DNA from: an uncultured Pelagibacteraceae bacterium
GTDB lineage: Bacteria > Pseudomonadota > Alphaproteobacteria > Pelagibacterales > Pelagibacteraceae
Length of the DNA: 64,000 nt
Assembly (NCBI GenBank): GCA_902560685.1
Contig: CACEMT010000004.1
Location: 1 to 64,000 of the forward strand
Reading direction: 5' to 3'
The notes under the pieces: generated by a model
Told to the model about the DNA's origin: nothing
Database searches by the model: none
The model's input: the letters and a program-made list of their open reading frames with translations, nothing else
Translations under genes and position numbers: made by a program
Part shown: in pieces, positions 22,343 through 32,104 of the stretch
Numbering within the stretch: position 1 is the first letter of the stretch
How the letters are laid out: each line of letters opens with the position of its first letter

Positions 22343-22932
22343 TATTTTTTAGAATGTTTTTTAATGTACTCAGTACCATCCCAAGGACTTTCGAAATCAA
22401 AATTTCTATAATTTTGCTCTAGTTTAACTGGCTCATAAATAACTTTTTTATTATCTTCGCTGTATCTGACTTCATTATGTCCTGTTAAGGGAAAATCTTT
22501 TCTAAGTGGATGACCATCAAAATTGTAATCAGTTAAGATTCTTCTTAGATCTGGATGATCTTTAAATTTGATACCATACATGTCAAAAACTTCTCTTTCC
22601 ATCCAATTTGCAGATGGAAATATTGAAGTTAATGAAGAAACTATTTCATTTTCATTTACGAAAAAATCAACAATTATTCTTGAATTTATTTCGTGACTCA
22701 AAAATAAGTAAACGAGTTTAAATCTTTTCTCCTTCTCTGGATAATCTACAGCTGTAATATCTATTAATTGTTTAAATTTAGTTTCGATATTATTTTTTAA
22801 AAATAAAATAACTTCCAATAAATCATCACTTTCAATATTTAAATATATTTGATTATGTTTTAATTTTGAATTTTTAACTTTAGTTGTAAGTTCTGAGTTA
22901 ATTTTTTTTTCTAAGTCTGGCAAATTTTTCAT
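22342..22932 (-). CDS. nuoC: NADH-quinone oxidoreductase subunit C
   Basis: 30-kDa-type subunit of the peripheral arm, 196 aa. The family signature is visible as [20 protein letters not shown] followed by [22 protein letters not shown]. Encoded 4 nt after nuoB. Confidence 0.97.
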   Translation of the reverse strand: MKNLPDLEKKINSELTTKVKNSKLKHNQIYLNIESDDLLEVILFLKNNIETKFKQLIDITAVDYPEKEKRFKLVYLFLSHEINSRIIVDFFVNENEIVSSLTSIFPSANWMEREVFDMYGIKFKDHPDLRRILTDYNFDGHPLRKDFPLTGHNEVRYSEDNKKVIYEPVKLEQNYRNFDFESPWDGTEYIKKHSKK

Positions 22933-22936
22933 TACT

Positions 22937-23458
22937 TTATCTTTGTAAGGATCCTTTGTTCCTAATTTTTTTTTGTAGTTGCATTATTCCATAAAGGAGA
23001 GCTTCTGCAGATGGTGGACAACCAGGAACATAAATATCAACTGGAACAATTCTATCACATCCTCTAACTACAGAATAAGAATAATGATAATAACCACCAC
23101 CATTTGCGCAGCTACCCATAGATATGACATATCGTGGTTCTGGCATTTGGTCATAAACTTTTCTTAAAGCCGGTGCCATTTTATTGGTTAATGTTCCTGC
23201 TACTATCATGACGTCTGATTGTCTGGGTGACCCTCTAGGTGCGGCACCAAATCTTTCTAAATCATATCTTGGCATGGACGTATGCATCATTTCAACAGCA
23301 CAACAAGCAAGACCAAAGGTCATCCAATGCAAAGACCCTGTTCTAGCCCAGTTTACTAAATTATCAAAAGATGTAGTTATAAAACCATTTTTACTAAAAT
23401 CTTCTGCAAGTTGTTTAAATTCGTCTGGTATTTGTTTTTTATTTTCTAAATTGTTCAT
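22937..23458 (-). CDS. nuoB: NADH-quinone oxidoreductase subunit B (cluster N2)
   Basis: Carries the terminal 4Fe-4S cluster N2 that reduces quinone. The 173-aa form has ligands C52, C53, C117 and C147 in [21 protein letters not shown] and [10 protein letters not shown] at 23458 is chosen because GGGAG sits 6-7 nt upstream; a TTG four codons earlier (23470) would overlap nuoA but would swallow that ribosome-binding site. Confidence 0.96.
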   Translation of the reverse strand: MNNLENKKQIPDEFKQLAEDFSKNGFITTSFDNLVNWARTGSLHWMTFGLACCAVEMMHTSMPRYDLERFGAAPRGSPRQSDVMIVAGTLTNKMAPALRKVYDQMPEPRYVISMGSCANGGGYYHYSYSVVRGCDRIVPVDIYVPGCPPSAEALLYGIMQLQKKIRNKGSLQR

Positions 23459-23460
23459 TT

Positions 23461-23829
23461 TTACTCCCAATCAAGGGCACCTTTTTTCCATTCATAAACA
23501 AAGCCTACTGTAAGAATAAATAAAAAAATCATCATTGAAATAAATCCTAAAAAACCAATGCTACCAAGAGTAATTGCCCAAGGAAATAAAAATGCTATTT
23601 CTAAATCAAAAATAATAAATAAAATTGCCACTAAATAAAATCTAACATCAAATTCCATTCTTGAGTCATTAAATGGTTCAAATCCACACTCATATGCAGA
23701 AAGTTTTTCTGGATCCGGATTTTTAGGGGAAACCAAAAAATTGAGTAAGATAAAAAAACAGCTAAGACCTAGTGCAATTATTAAAAAAATAATAATTGAA
23801 AAATAATCTTTTAAAAATTCCGCAATCAT
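23461..23829 (-). CDS. nuoA: NADH-quinone oxidoreductase subunit A
   Basis: Small membrane subunit (ND3 homologue), 122 aa, three helices. The cysteine-bearing loop conserved in ND3 is seen as [11 protein letters not shown]. It is the first gene of the nuo operon. ATG at 23829 is preferred over the TTG just before it. The 97 bp to the tRNA-Asp gene must hold the operon promoter; a TATATA-rich box is present but I see no convincing -35. Confidence 0.95.
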   Translation of the reverse strand: MIAEFLKDYFSIIIFLIIALGLSCFFILLNFLVSPKNPDPEKLSAYECGFEPFNDSRMEFDVRFYLVAILFIIFDLEIAFLFPWAITLGSIGFLGFISMMIFLFILTVGFVYEWKKGALDWE

Positions 23830-23926
23830 CAATTTCTATATATAATCTTTTGAACTAAAAGAAAGTGCAGTTAAAGTCACATTTTATTGATTATTTTTTG
23901 GCGATAAACAATAATTATCAAATTAA

Positions 23927-24003
23927 TGGCGGGAGTGAAGGGACTCGAACCCTCGACCTATCGCGTGACAGGCGATCGCTCTAACCAACTGAGCTACACC
24001 CCC
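23927..24003 (-). tRNA. tRNA-Asp (anticodon GUC), CCA encoded
   Basis: 77 nt including the encoded CCA. The minus-strand sequence begins GGGGGTGTAGCTCAGTTGG and folds into a complete cloverleaf. The anticodon loop CTGTCAC sits between ATCGC and GCGAT, giving GUC. The T-arm carries GGTTCGAGTC. It follows tRNA-Val by 7 nt, so the two are probably one transcript. Confidence 0.97.
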
Positions 24004-24010
24004 GTGTTTT

Positions 24011-24086
24011 TGGTGGGCAGTAAAGGACTCGAACCTTTGACCCCCTCGGTGTAAACGAGATGCTCTACCAACTGAGCTAACCGCCC
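24011..24086 (-). tRNA. tRNA-Val (anticodon UAC), CCA encoded
   Basis: 76 nt with encoded CCA. It begins GGGCGGTTAGCTCAGTTGG. The anticodon stem CTCGT/ACGAG-like arm encloses TAC, reading GUA and probably other valine codons. It lies between lon and tRNA-Asp on the same strand. Confidence 0.97.
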
Positions 24087-24098
24087 GAAAACAGGGTA

Positions 24099-24127
24099 CT
24101 AATACAACAAGGTTGAGTTAATGTAAA
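24099..24127 (-). promoter_or_regulatory. Promoter of the tRNA-Val/tRNA-Asp pair
   Basis: On the minus strand TTTACA (24122-24127) and TATTAG (24099-24104) are 17 nt apart. The -10 ends 12 nt before the first base of tRNA-Val, which leaves a 5-6 nt precursor leader. Position and spacing are good; the -10 is imperfect. Confidence 0.5.
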
Positions 24128-24134
24128 TTGTTAA

Positions 24135-26522
24135 TTACTGAATGCTAGCCTGTGATTTTTGATCTTTTTCAGATTTTGAAATATTTTCTACTTCTGTCCA
24201 CTCGACTCTTTTTAATTCATTCTTTAAGGCTATTTTTAATACTTCATCAACATTTTCAACTACAGTAATTTTGATATCTTCTCTAACTTTTTTTGGAATA
24301 TCAACTAAATCTTTTTCATTATCTTTAGGAATTATAACCTGTTTTATACCAGCTCTATGAGCAGCAAGTAACTTTTCTTTTAAGCCACCTATAGGCAATA
24401 CTTGACCTGTTATAGTAACTTCACCAGTCATTGCTATATGTTTGTGTACAGGGTTGTTTGTAATTGAAGAAACTATAGATGTTACCATACCTATGCCAGC
24501 TGACGGTCCATCTTTAGGTGTTGCACCTTCAGGAACATGAATATGAAAATCCTTTTTTTCAAAAATTGGAGGTATAACTCCATACTCCAAACTTTTTGAT
24601 CGAACAAAAGATTTTGCAGCCTTTACAGACTCTTGCATTACATCACCAAGTTTACCAGTAATTTGCATTCTTCCTTTACCAGGCATATGAACTGTTTCGA
24701 TTTTTAAGATTTCACCACCAAATTCAGTCCAGGCTAAACCTGTAACTATTCCTACTCTGTCTTCAGATTCAACTTCACCATATTTAAATTTCTTAACACC
24801 TAAAAAATCAGGTATATTTTTACTAGTAACAACAACCTTTTTTTCCTCACCACTAACAACTTTTTTAACAACTTTTCTGGCAACTTTAGATATTTCTCTT
24901 TCTAAATTTCTTACACCTGACTCTCTAGTAAAACTTCTTATAATCTCTCTAATAGTTCCATCTTCTAGTTCCAACTCCTCGGTTTTAACTCCATTTTCTT
25001 TTATTTGTTTAGGTAACAAATATTTATTAGCAATATTAATTTTTTCATCTTCTGTGTAACCAGGAATTCTAATTACTTCCATTCTATCTAGTAATGGCGG
25101 TAAAATATTTAAAGTATTTGCGGTTGTTACAAACATTACGTCTGATAAATCGTAGTCAACTTCAAGATAATGATCATTAAAAGTTGTGTTCTGTTCTGGG
25201 TCCAATGCTTCTAGTAAAGCTGATGATGGGTCACCTCTATAATCATTTCCAACCTTGTCAATTTCATCTAGTAAAATTAATGGATTTTTTGTACCAGCTT
25301 TTTTCATTAATTGAATAATTTTTCCTGGCAAAGATCCAATATAAGTTCTTCTATGTCCTCTAATTTCTGCTTCATCTCTTACTCCACCTAATGACATTCT
25401 AACAAATTGTCTATTAGTTGCTCTAGCAATAGATTTACCTAGTGAAGTTTTTCCAACACCAGGAGGTCCTATCAAACACAATATTGGTCCTTTTATTTTG
25501 TCCATTCTTTTTTGTACTGCTAGAAATTCTATTATTCTTTCTTTAACTTTATCTAAGCCATAATGATCATCGTCTAAAACTTTAAGAGCATTTTTCAAAT
25601 CTATATCTACCTTATCTTTTTTAAACCAAGGAATATCAATCATCCAATCAAGGTAATTTCTAACTACAGTAGCTTCAGCTGACATTGGACTCATATTTTT
25701 TAATTTTTTTAATTCTGCCATACATTTTTTTTGAACTTCTTTTGGCATTTTTGCTTTTTGGATAGCTTTATTTAAATTTGAGGTTTCATCTTTTCCATCT
25801 TCAATTTCACCTAATTCTTTTTGGATGGCTTTTAGCTGTTCATTTAAATAGTATTCTCTTTGAGTTTTTTCCATTTGTGTTTTAACTCGACCTCTAATTC
25901 TTTTTTCAACTCCAATAATACTAGTTTCGTTTTCCATAATTTTGATAACACCGTTTAATCTTTTCTTAACATCAGTTGTCTCAAAAATTTGTTGTTTTTC
26001 AGAAATAGTTGCATTTAAATGTGAGGCTATATTATCGACAATCTTTGCTGGATCTTTTAATTCTTTAATGCTCGATATTGAATCTGTTGATATTTTTTTG
26101 TTTATTGAATTTAGTTTTTCTAATCTTCTTAAAGCTGTGATTGCTAAAGGCATTAAATCTTCATCTGAATTAATAACATCGTTATTGTATTCATAAGAAC
26201 ATGTAATAAATTTCTCATCATCTTTGAAATCAACTATTTTTACTCTTTTATATCCTTCAACTAAAACTTTTACTGTTCCGTCGGGAAGCTTAAGCAATTG
26301 AAGAATAGAACTTTCGCAACCATACATAAAAACATCTGTTTTCTTTGGGTCATCTACTTCAGAATTTTTTTGCGTTACTAAGATTATTTTTTTCTTATCT
26401 TTCATAACTTCATTTAACGCTGTAATAGACTTATCTCTTCCAACAAATAATGGAATAACCATGCTTGGAAAAACTACAATGTCTCTTAAGGGTAAAAGTG
26501 GTAATGTGTGTTTAACTTCCAT
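24135..26522 (-). CDS. lon: ATP-dependent protease La (Lon)
   Basis: Cytoplasmic AAA+ serine protease that degrades damaged and regulatory proteins. 795 aa: N-terminal substrate domain, Walker A GPPGVGKTS (352-360), Walker B ILLDEID (416-422), and a C-terminal protease domain with Ser674 in DGPSAG and Lys717 in GGLKEK forming the catalytic dyad. It follows clpX by 61 bp. Together tig, clpP, clpX and lon make the common alphaproteobacterial quality-control cluster. Confidence 0.97.
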   Translation of the reverse strand: MEVKHTLPLLPLRDIVVFPSMVIPLFVGRDKSITALNEVMKDKKKIILVTQKNSEVDDPKKTDVFMYGCESSILQLLKLPDGTVKVLVEGYKRVKIVDFKDDEKFITCSYEYNNDVINSDEDLMPLAITALRRLEKLNSINKKISTDSISSIKELKDPAKIVDNIASHLNATISEKQQIFETTDVKKRLNGVIKIMENETSIIGVEKRIRGRVKTQMEKTQREYYLNEQLKAIQKELGEIEDGKDETSNLNKAIQKAKMPKEVQKKCMAELKKLKNMSPMSAEATVVRNYLDWMIDIPWFKKDKVDIDLKNALKVLDDDHYGLDKVKERIIEFLAVQKRMDKIKGPILCLIGPPGVGKTSLGKSIARATNRQFVRMSLGGVRDEAEIRGHRRTYIGSLPGKIIQLMKKAGTKNPLILLDEIDKVGNDYRGDPSSALLEALDPEQNTTFNDHYLEVDYDLSDVMFVTTANTLNILPPLLDRMEVIRIPGYTEDEKINIANKYLLPKQIKENGVKTEELELEDGTIREIIRSFTRESGVRNLEREISKVARKVVKKVVSGEEKKVVVTSKNIPDFLGVKKFKYGEVESEDRVGIVTGLAWTEFGGEILKIETVHMPGKGRMQITGKLGDVMQESVKAAKSFVRSKSLEYGVIPPIFEKKDFHIHVPEGATPKDGPSAGIGMVTSIVSSITNNPVHKHIAMTGEVTITGQVLPIGGLKEKLLAAHRAGIKQVIIPKDNEKDLVDIPKKVREDIKITVVENVDEVLKIALKNELKRVEWTEVENISKSEKDQKSQASIQ

Positions 26523-26583
26523 AACCTAAATATGGAGATTATATTGAATTTTGCAATAGTAAATTACACCTTATTAACTTTGT

Positions 26584-27849
26584 TTAAGCTGCAGATGTTT
26601 TTTCAGACTTATTTTTGGCGTCCTTTGAGTGAATTATTAAAGGATCGTTTTGACCTTTGGCCGCACCCAAATCAATAACAACTTCATCAATATTTTCTTG
26701 ACCTGGTAGTTCAAACATTGTTTTTAAAAGTATATTTTCTAAAATAGATCTTAGACCTCTGGCTCCAGTCTTTTTTGATATTGCTTTTTGAGCAATTTCT
26801 TTGACAGCATTTTCTTTAAAGGTTAATTTTACACCTTCTAATTTGAATAGTTCTTGATATTGTTTTATTAAAGAGTTTTTTGGTTCCATTAATATTTTAA
26901 CTAAAGATTTTTCATTTAAATCTTCCAAGGTAGCAGTTATTGGTAATCTTCCTATAAACTCAGGAATTAAACCATATTTAAGTAGATCTTCTGGCTCAAG
27001 ACCTTTCATCCATTCTCCTATTTTTTTATCCGCTACAGTTTTTACCTCGGCACCAAATCCTATTGAAGAACCTTTGTCTCTTTGAGAAATAATTTTATCT
27101 AACCCAGCAAAAGCTCCACCACAAATAAAAAGAATATTTGTAGTGTCAACTTGTAAAAATTCTTGTTGAGGATGTTTTCTTCCACCTTGAGGAGGTACAC
27201 TTGCAATTGTACCTTCCATTATTTTTAAAAGAGCTTGCTGAACACCTTCACCAGAAACATCTCTTGTGATTGAAGGGTTTTCTGATTTTCTACTAATTTT
27301 ATCTACTTCATCAATATATACTATACCTCTTTGGGCTTTTTCAACATTGTAGTCTGCTGACTGTAAAAGTTTTAAAATAATATTTTCAACATCTTCTCCT
27401 ACATATCCAGCTTCTGTTAATGTAGTAGCATCTGCCATAGTAAAAGGAACATCTAATATTCTTGCTAGTGTTTGTGCTAATAAAGTTTTTCCACACCCTG
27501 TTGGTCCAAGAAGTAAAATGTTGGATTTTGCTAATTCTACATTCTTGCTAGTTTTACTTTCATAATTAAGTCTTTTGTAATGGTTGTGAACAGCAACAGA
27601 TAAAACTTTTTTTGCATAGCTTTGACCAATAACGTAATCATCAAGAACTTTGCAAATTTCCTTTGGTGCGGGAAGTCCATCTTGATGTTTTACAAATGTG
27701 TCTTTATTTTCTTCCTTAATTATATCCATACATAATTCAACACACTCATCACATATAAATACTGTTGGACCAGCAATTAGTTTTCTAACCTCGTGCTGAC
27801 TTTTTCCGCAGAAAGAACAGTAAAGTATATTTTTATTATTTGTGCTCAT
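26584..27849 (-). CDS. clpX: ATP-dependent Clp protease ATP-binding subunit ClpX
   Basis: AAA+ unfoldase that feeds tagged proteins to ClpP. 421 aa. An N-terminal C4 zinc domain (CSFCGK and CDECVELC) is followed by Walker A GPTGCGKT and Walker [10 protein letters not shown]. The [13 protein letters not shown] pore/IGF-region segments typical of ClpX are present. It lies 87 bp downstream of clpP on the same strand. Confidence 0.97.
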   Translation of the reverse strand: MSTNNKNILYCSFCGKSQHEVRKLIAGPTVFICDECVELCMDIIKEENKDTFVKHQDGLPAPKEICKVLDDYVIGQSYAKKVLSVAVHNHYKRLNYESKTSKNVELAKSNILLLGPTGCGKTLLAQTLARILDVPFTMADATTLTEAGYVGEDVENIILKLLQSADYNVEKAQRGIVYIDEVDKISRKSENPSITRDVSGEGVQQALLKIMEGTIASVPPQGGRKHPQQEFLQVDTTNILFICGGAFAGLDKIISQRDKGSSIGFGAEVKTVADKKIGEWMKGLEPEDLLKYGLIPEFIGRLPITATLEDLNEKSLVKILMEPKNSLIKQYQELFKLEGVKLTFKENAVKEIAQKAISKKTGARGLRSILENILLKTMFELPGQENIDEVVIDLGAAKGQNDPLIIHSKDAKNKSEKTSAA

Positions 27850-27936
27850 AATTTTTTAACGAATCAATTTTTTTACTTTATTACATTTAACTGACAGCAA
27901 TCAAGTATAGGTTGTGAAGAAACTATATATAGTAAA

Positions 27937-28545
27937 CTATTCTCTATTAACCACTACTTTGTCTATAAGACCAAACTCTTTAGCGTTATCTGGAGTCATA
28001 AAATTGTCTCTCTCTAAAGCTGACTTTATTTCATCAACTGATTTATTTGTATGTTTGGAATAAATTTCGTTTAATCTTTTTTTTAAAGAAAGTACTTCAT
28101 TAGCGTGTATTTCAATATCTGTTGCTTGTCCTTGAAATCCAGCTGAAGGTTGATGAACCATAATTCTTGAATTAGGAAGAGAAAATCTTTTTCCTTTAGC
28201 TCCTGCTGCTAATAGAAAAGATCCCATGCTAGCAGCTTGACCAATACATAAGGTCGATACATGTGGTTTTATATACTGCATTGTATCATATATACCAAGT
28301 CCTGCTGTTACTAAACCACCAGGGCTATTAATATACAGAGAAATTTCTTTTTTTGGATCTTCCGATTCCAAGAATAATAATTGAGCAGTAACAAGTGAGG
28401 CAACATTGTCATTAATTGGTCCAACGACAAAGACTATTCTTTCCTTTAATAGTCTAGAATAGATATCGTAAGCTCTTTCTCCTCTACTAGATTGTTCAAC
28501 AACCATTGGAATCAGAGTATTTAGATGTTCAGGTATTTTATTCAT
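27937..28545 (-). CDS. clpP: ATP-dependent Clp protease proteolytic subunit
   Basis: Serine peptidase that forms the tetradecameric chamber used by ClpX. 202 aa with the triad Ser106 (GQAASMGS), His131 (MVHQPS) and Asp180 (ERDNFM). Begins 32 bp after tig and is followed by clpX. Confidence 0.97.
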   Translation of the reverse strand: MNKIPEHLNTLIPMVVEQSSRGERAYDIYSRLLKERIVFVVGPINDNVASLVTAQLLFLESEDPKKEISLYINSPGGLVTAGLGIYDTMQYIKPHVSTLCIGQAASMGSFLLAAGAKGKRFSLPNSRIMVHQPSAGFQGQATDIEIHANEVLSLKKRLNEIYSKHTNKSVDEIKSALERDNFMTPDNAKEFGLIDKVVVNRE

Positions 28546-28577
28546 AAGTTGATTCGTTATACTTATACAACTTGTGA

Positions 28578-30017
28578 TTACTTTTTGCTAACTTTTTTTA
28601 TTTTTGATGTTTTCTTTACAGTAGTTTTTGATTTTTTAGGGTCTGGCTTATTTTTTGTCGAAGAACTTTTTCCTTCATCTGTATGATCGTGGTTATGATC
28701 ATGCTCACTGTGTTCTTTTATATGTTTTTCATTTTCTTCTTTCAAAAGTTTGTCTGCTTCCTCTTTTGTAATTTCCTTTAAGTTTGATTTGGCTTTAATC
28801 TTAATTTCTTTTAAAATTTTTTCTTCATATAACTGACCTCTAAGGTTTGATAAAACTGATGGATTATTTTGATAATATTCTTGTAAAATTTTTTCCTGGC
28901 CTGGCATCATTCTAAGTTGCTTTTGTATTTCAACTTGCATTTCCTGTTCGGTGACATTAATTTTATTTTGCTCACCAAATTCATTTAATATTAATCCTGT
29001 TTTAATTCTTTTAATAGCTTTGTTTTCAAGATTTTTTTTATTTTTATTTATCTCATCTTCTTTCATGCCCTGTGAAAGAATTTTGACTTCTTGTTCTTTT
29101 AAATTTTCAGGAATTTGATCTAATTTAATCTTGTCTATTTCATCTAATATTTGTCTATTACTTAGTGAGCCCAGCGAATTTTTATATTCTTCATTAATTT
29201 GTTTTGAAATTAATCCTTTTAAATCATTTAAATCTTTTGCTCCAAGATTTTTTGCAAATTCATCATCTATATTTACTTTTTTAGGTTTTTTTACTGCAGT
29301 AATTTTACAAACAAAAATTGCATTTTTTCCAATCAATTCTTTCTCTGGAAAATTATCTGGCAATTTGACTGAGACTTTTGCTTCATCATTTTTTCTAACT
29401 TTTAATAATTGTTTATCAAAACCCTTTATAAATAGATCTTTCCCAATTTCTAATTGGGTATTTTTACCTTCGTTACCTTTAAAATTATTTCCATCAACTG
29501 TGGCCTTGTAATCAAAAACAACAAGATCACCTTCGTTAGCGACTTTTGCTGGATCTACATCTTCAAAATTTTTTTGTGATTTTGCAATATCTTGAATTCT
29601 TTTTTCTGTCTCCTTGTTATCTATTTTAACTTTAAATTCATCAAATTTGATATTTTCTAGTGTTTTAATGTCAATTTTTGGAAGTTCAGTTACTGAAATA
29701 ATATATTCTAAATCTTTATCTTCACCATAAGTTTTTAAATCTATTTTGGGTTGTCCTGCTGGTTTAATTTTATTTTCTTGAAGGGCCTTTGTGCTGGTAT
29801 CTTTTAAAACTTTATCTAAAACTTCTCCAAATATTGCTTGTCCAAATTGCTTTTTTAAAATTTCTCTAGGAACTTTTCCAGGTCTAAAGCCTTTTAGGGT
29901 TACTGATTTTTTTACTTCTTCATACTTTTCATCAACGTATGATGTAATAGTTTTTTTATCTATAAAGACTTTTAAATCTTTATTTAAACCTTTTTTATTT
30001 TCTATTGTAACTTTCAT
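28578..30017 (-). CDS. tig: Trigger factor
   Basis: Ribosome-associated folding chaperone with peptidyl-prolyl isomerase activity. The N-terminal ribosome-binding domain carries [17 protein letters not shown]. The FKBP-like domain includes [10 protein letters not shown], followed by the helical C-terminal chaperone domain. ATG at 30017 gives 479 aa; longer in-frame starts would run into tRNA-Leu. The C-terminus is unusual: residues 432-445 hold six histidines mixed with acidic residues, followed by a lysine-rich tail to the end. Confidence 0.95.
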   Translation of the reverse strand: MKVTIENKKGLNKDLKVFIDKKTITSYVDEKYEEVKKSVTLKGFRPGKVPREILKKQFGQAIFGEVLDKVLKDTSTKALQENKIKPAGQPKIDLKTYGEDKDLEYIISVTELPKIDIKTLENIKFDEFKVKIDNKETEKRIQDIAKSQKNFEDVDPAKVANEGDLVVFDYKATVDGNNFKGNEGKNTQLEIGKDLFIKGFDKQLLKVRKNDEAKVSVKLPDNFPEKELIGKNAIFVCKITAVKKPKKVNIDDEFAKNLGAKDLNDLKGLISKQINEEYKNSLGSLSNRQILDEIDKIKLDQIPENLKEQEVKILSQGMKEDEINKNKKNLENKAIKRIKTGLILNEFGEQNKINVTEQEMQVEIQKQLRMMPGQEKILQEYYQNNPSVLSNLRGQLYEEKILKEIKIKAKSNLKEITKEEADKLLKEENEKHIKEHSEHDHNHDHTDEGKSSSTKNKPDPKKSKTTVKKTSKIKKVSKK

Positions 30018-30026
30018 ATTTATTTT

Positions 30027-30111
30027 TGGTAGGCGAGAAAGGACTCGAACCTTCACAGCTTGCACTATTGGTTCCTAAGACCAACGCGTCTACCAATTCC
30101 GCCACTCGCCC
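30027..30111 (-). tRNA. tRNA-Leu (anticodon UAG), CCA encoded
   Basis: 85 nt with a long variable arm, as in class II tRNAs, and an encoded CCA. It begins GGGCGAGTGGCGGAATTGG. The anticodon loop CTTAGGA between TTGGT and ACCAA gives UAG. It sits 9 bp upstream of the tig start, so tig mRNA may begin with the tRNA precursor. Confidence 0.97.
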
Positions 30112-30123
30112 AATTAAAATGGT

Positions 30124-30151
30124 TTTATATATTATAGATCCCATTTGTCCA
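30124..30151 (-). promoter_or_regulatory. Promoter of tRNA-Leu and probably tig
   Basis: On the minus strand TGGACA (30146-30151) and TATAAA (30124-30129) are separated by 16 nt. The -10 ends 12 nt before the tRNA. The same distance is seen for the tRNA-Val promoter. No other promoter is evident before tig. Confidence 0.5.
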
Positions 30152-30191
30152 ATTAGAATAATAGTGTAAAAGTATAATAAAATTAAAAAAA

Positions 30192-30446
30192 ATGATTATT
30201 TCACCTTGTATAAGTATATGTAAAATGGATCCTAAAACAGGATATTGTTATGGTTGTGCAAGAAATAATGAAGAAAAAATAAACTGGAAAGATGATAAAA
30301 TATCGAATGAATGGAAGGAAAATAACATTAAGGAAATAATGGAAAGAATGACAGATTCTCAACTTAAAAATTTTCGTGAATCATACGATTTTAAAAAGAA
30401 GAATGGTATATCTTTAATTAAATTTAAAAAAAATGAGCAAAAGTAG
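30192..30446 (+). CDS. DUF1289 family protein (small cysteine protein)
   Basis: 84 aa. The N-terminus has four cysteines, C6, C10, C19 and C22, in the pattern PCISIC...GYCYGCAR that defines the DUF1289 family; they could bind a metal or an Fe-S cluster. The rest is charged and helical, with a typical W-K/R-E segment. No function is established for the family. It begins the short plus-strand cluster divergent from tRNA-Leu and overlaps the next gene by 14 nt. Confidence 0.85.
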   Translation: MIISPCISICKMDPKTGYCYGCARNNEEKINWKDDKISNEWKENNIKEIMERMTDSQLKNFRESYDFKKKNGISLIKFKKNEQK

Positions 30447-30603
30447 TATTGTAATTACAATTTATATTATTGGAATAATTATAGGCGCAATTTTTCTAGA
30501 TATATGGGGCGCTGAAACTAGTCTTTTAAAAGCTTTGTTGGCACTTGGTTGGACAGCTTTATTTTTAATAGCATTATTCTATTCAGAAAAAGAAAATAAT
30601 TAA
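30433..30603 (+). CDS. 56-aa membrane protein of unknown function
   Basis: Begins MSKSSIVITIYIIGIIIGAI. Two hydrophobic segments are seen, about residues 6-23 and 32-50, joined by a loop with LDIWGAETS. It overlaps the DUF1289 gene by 14 nt and ends 4 nt before the uracil-DNA glycosylase gene, so it looks like a true member of this operon. I do not recognise a family. Confidence 0.7.
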   Translation: MSKSSIVITIYIIGIIIGAIFLDIWGAETSLLKALLALGWTALFLIALFYSEKENN

Positions 30604-30607
30604 ATTT

Positions 30608-31279
30608 GTGGATAAATTTTTTAATTTAAACAAAAAAATTATTAAATGTAATAAATGTCCAAGGTTAGTTAAATTTAGAAAAAAGATATCTTCAAAAAAA
30701 AGGAAGCAATATTTAAATGAAACTTATTGGGGAAAGCCAGTAACAGGTTTTGGGGATACAAAGGCTAAGATTTTATTTGTTGGATTAGCACCTGCAGCTC
30801 ATGGCGGAACTAGAACGGGAAGAGTATTCACTGGAGATAAATCTTCTGATTTTCTTTATAAAAATCTTTTTAACGTAAAAATTTCAAATCAAAATTATTC
30901 AAAACATATAAATGATGGACTTAAATTGAATAATGCCTTTATTACTACAACACTAAAATGTGTTCCTCCAGAAGATAAGCCTTTAAAAAAAGAGCAAGAA
31001 AATTGTTTTAAATTTTTAAATCAAGAAATTTCTTTTCTAAAAAATATTAAAGTAATTGTTGCTTTAGGAAAAATTGGTTTTGATTCATGTATATATTTTT
31101 TTAAAAAAAATTATGATTTTTCTAAGAATGTTAAATTTAGCCATGGTGCAATATATGATTTACCAAACAATATAAAAATAGTTGGTTGCTATCACCCTAG
31201 TCCAAGAAATGTTAATACAGGAAGAATTAATGAAAAAAAAATGACTTCTTTGTTTAAAAAAGTTTTAAAATTAGCCTAA
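30608..31279 (+). CDS. Uracil-DNA glycosylase, family 5 (UDGb type)
   Basis: Removes uracil, and possibly hypoxanthine, from DNA. 223 aa starting at GTG 30608, right after the preceding gene. The motif GLAPAAHGGTRTGRVFTGD (59-77) is typical of UDGb, and CYHPSPRNVNTG is the second active-site motif. Four cysteines, C14, C17, C118 and C133, fit the 4Fe-4S cluster of families 4 and 5. Family 5 enzymes lack the catalytic Asp of the Ung family, as here. Confidence 0.88.
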   Translation: MDKFFNLNKKIIKCNKCPRLVKFRKKISSKKRKQYLNETYWGKPVTGFGDTKAKILFVGLAPAAHGGTRTGRVFTGDKSSDFLYKNLFNVKISNQNYSKHINDGLKLNNAFITTTLKCVPPEDKPLKKEQENCFKFLNQEISFLKNIKVIVALGKIGFDSCIYFFKKNYDFSKNVKFSHGAIYDLPNNIKIVGCYHPSPRNVNTGRINEKKMTSLFKKVLKLA

Positions 31280-31297
31280 TAAATCTAATATAAATAA

Positions 31298-31438
31298 ATG
31301 AAAGTTTATATAATTTGGTTAGCAGGAGTAGTGCTTTGGAATTTTGGATACCCGATGGCTAAACCTATTGAAGATGTTGTAGCTGCAATATTGCTTTCTT
31401 TTATAAGTATTGGCTTAAAAAAATATTTCAAACTTTAG
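31298..31438 (+). CDS. 46-aa hydrophobic protein of unknown function
   Basis: Begins MKVYIIWLAGVVLWNFGYPM and continues with a second hydrophobic helix ending GLKKYFKL. Two short membrane segments are likely. It starts 18 nt after the glycosylase gene and its stop abuts the stop of the opposite-strand gene (31438/31439) with no gap. That tight fit, and the good hydrophobic pattern, support a real gene. No family recognised. Confidence 0.65.
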   Translation: MKVYIIWLAGVVLWNFGYPMAKPIEDVVAAILLSFISIGLKKYFKL

Positions 31439-32092
31439 TTAATTAGAAGAAAAATATATATTTTGATAATATGCAATTGCATTTAATTTAGAATTATCAG
31501 TATCAGACATTATGGCAATACCATTAATATCATCTAAATCTAAATCATGAAATTTTTTAAAATGGTCTCTAACATTTACTTTAACAGTTACCCATTCATT
31601 TAAATCTTCTTTTGTTGTTGAAAGAACATAGTCTATTGATTTTTTAGTAAATGGACTTGGATGATGAGTATTTATATCGTTATTACTTGAAAACACATAA
31701 TTCATTGCTCTATTTGAAAGTGGCGTAGCACCAGTTTTTTTTACCACAAATACCCTTGCAGCATAATCATGTCCCTTTTTACTATTTTCAACTATCCCAG
31801 TTAAATCTTTTTCAACTTTCCATGTTATATTAAGAAATGGTGTTTTTTTTAAATTAATTTTTAATTCTTTACCTAATCCTGAAGCTGAATTATTTGCCTC
31901 AGCTTTTATATATTTTCCGTTTTCATTATTCCCCAATGTATATTTTGTTTTTGCGTCAGCTCCTCTAACTTTTCTAACTTTTAAAGTAGATAGTTCTTCT
32001 TCGGTGAAATCAAAAACGTTAATATTTTCAGCATAAGCTAAACTGAAAAAAAATAAAAAAATTATTAAAATAAAGTTTAAAATTCTAAACAT
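31439..32092 (-). CDS. DUF3047 family exported protein
   Basis: 217 aa from ATG 32092; an earlier TTG is less likely. A clear signal peptide (hydrophobic to about residue 20, ending SLAYA) points to periplasmic location. Segments such as FLNITWKVEKDL, HDYAARVFVV and AIMSDTDNS match the DUF3047 family, whose role is unknown. It is the last gene behind the SDR and transporter genes, 12 bp after the SDR start-of-operon partner. Confidence 0.8.
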   Translation of the reverse strand: MFRILNFILIIFLFFFSLAYAENINVFDFTEEELSTLKVRKVRGADAKTKYTLGNNENGKYIKAEANNSASGLGKELKINLKKTPFLNITWKVEKDLTGIVENSKKGHDYAARVFVVKKTGATPLSNRAMNYVFSSNNDINTHHPSPFTKKSIDYVLSTTKEDLNEWVTVKVNVRDHFKKFHDLDLDDINGIAIMSDTDNSKLNAIAYYQNIYFSSN

Positions 32093-32104
32093 TTTCAATT
32101 TAAT

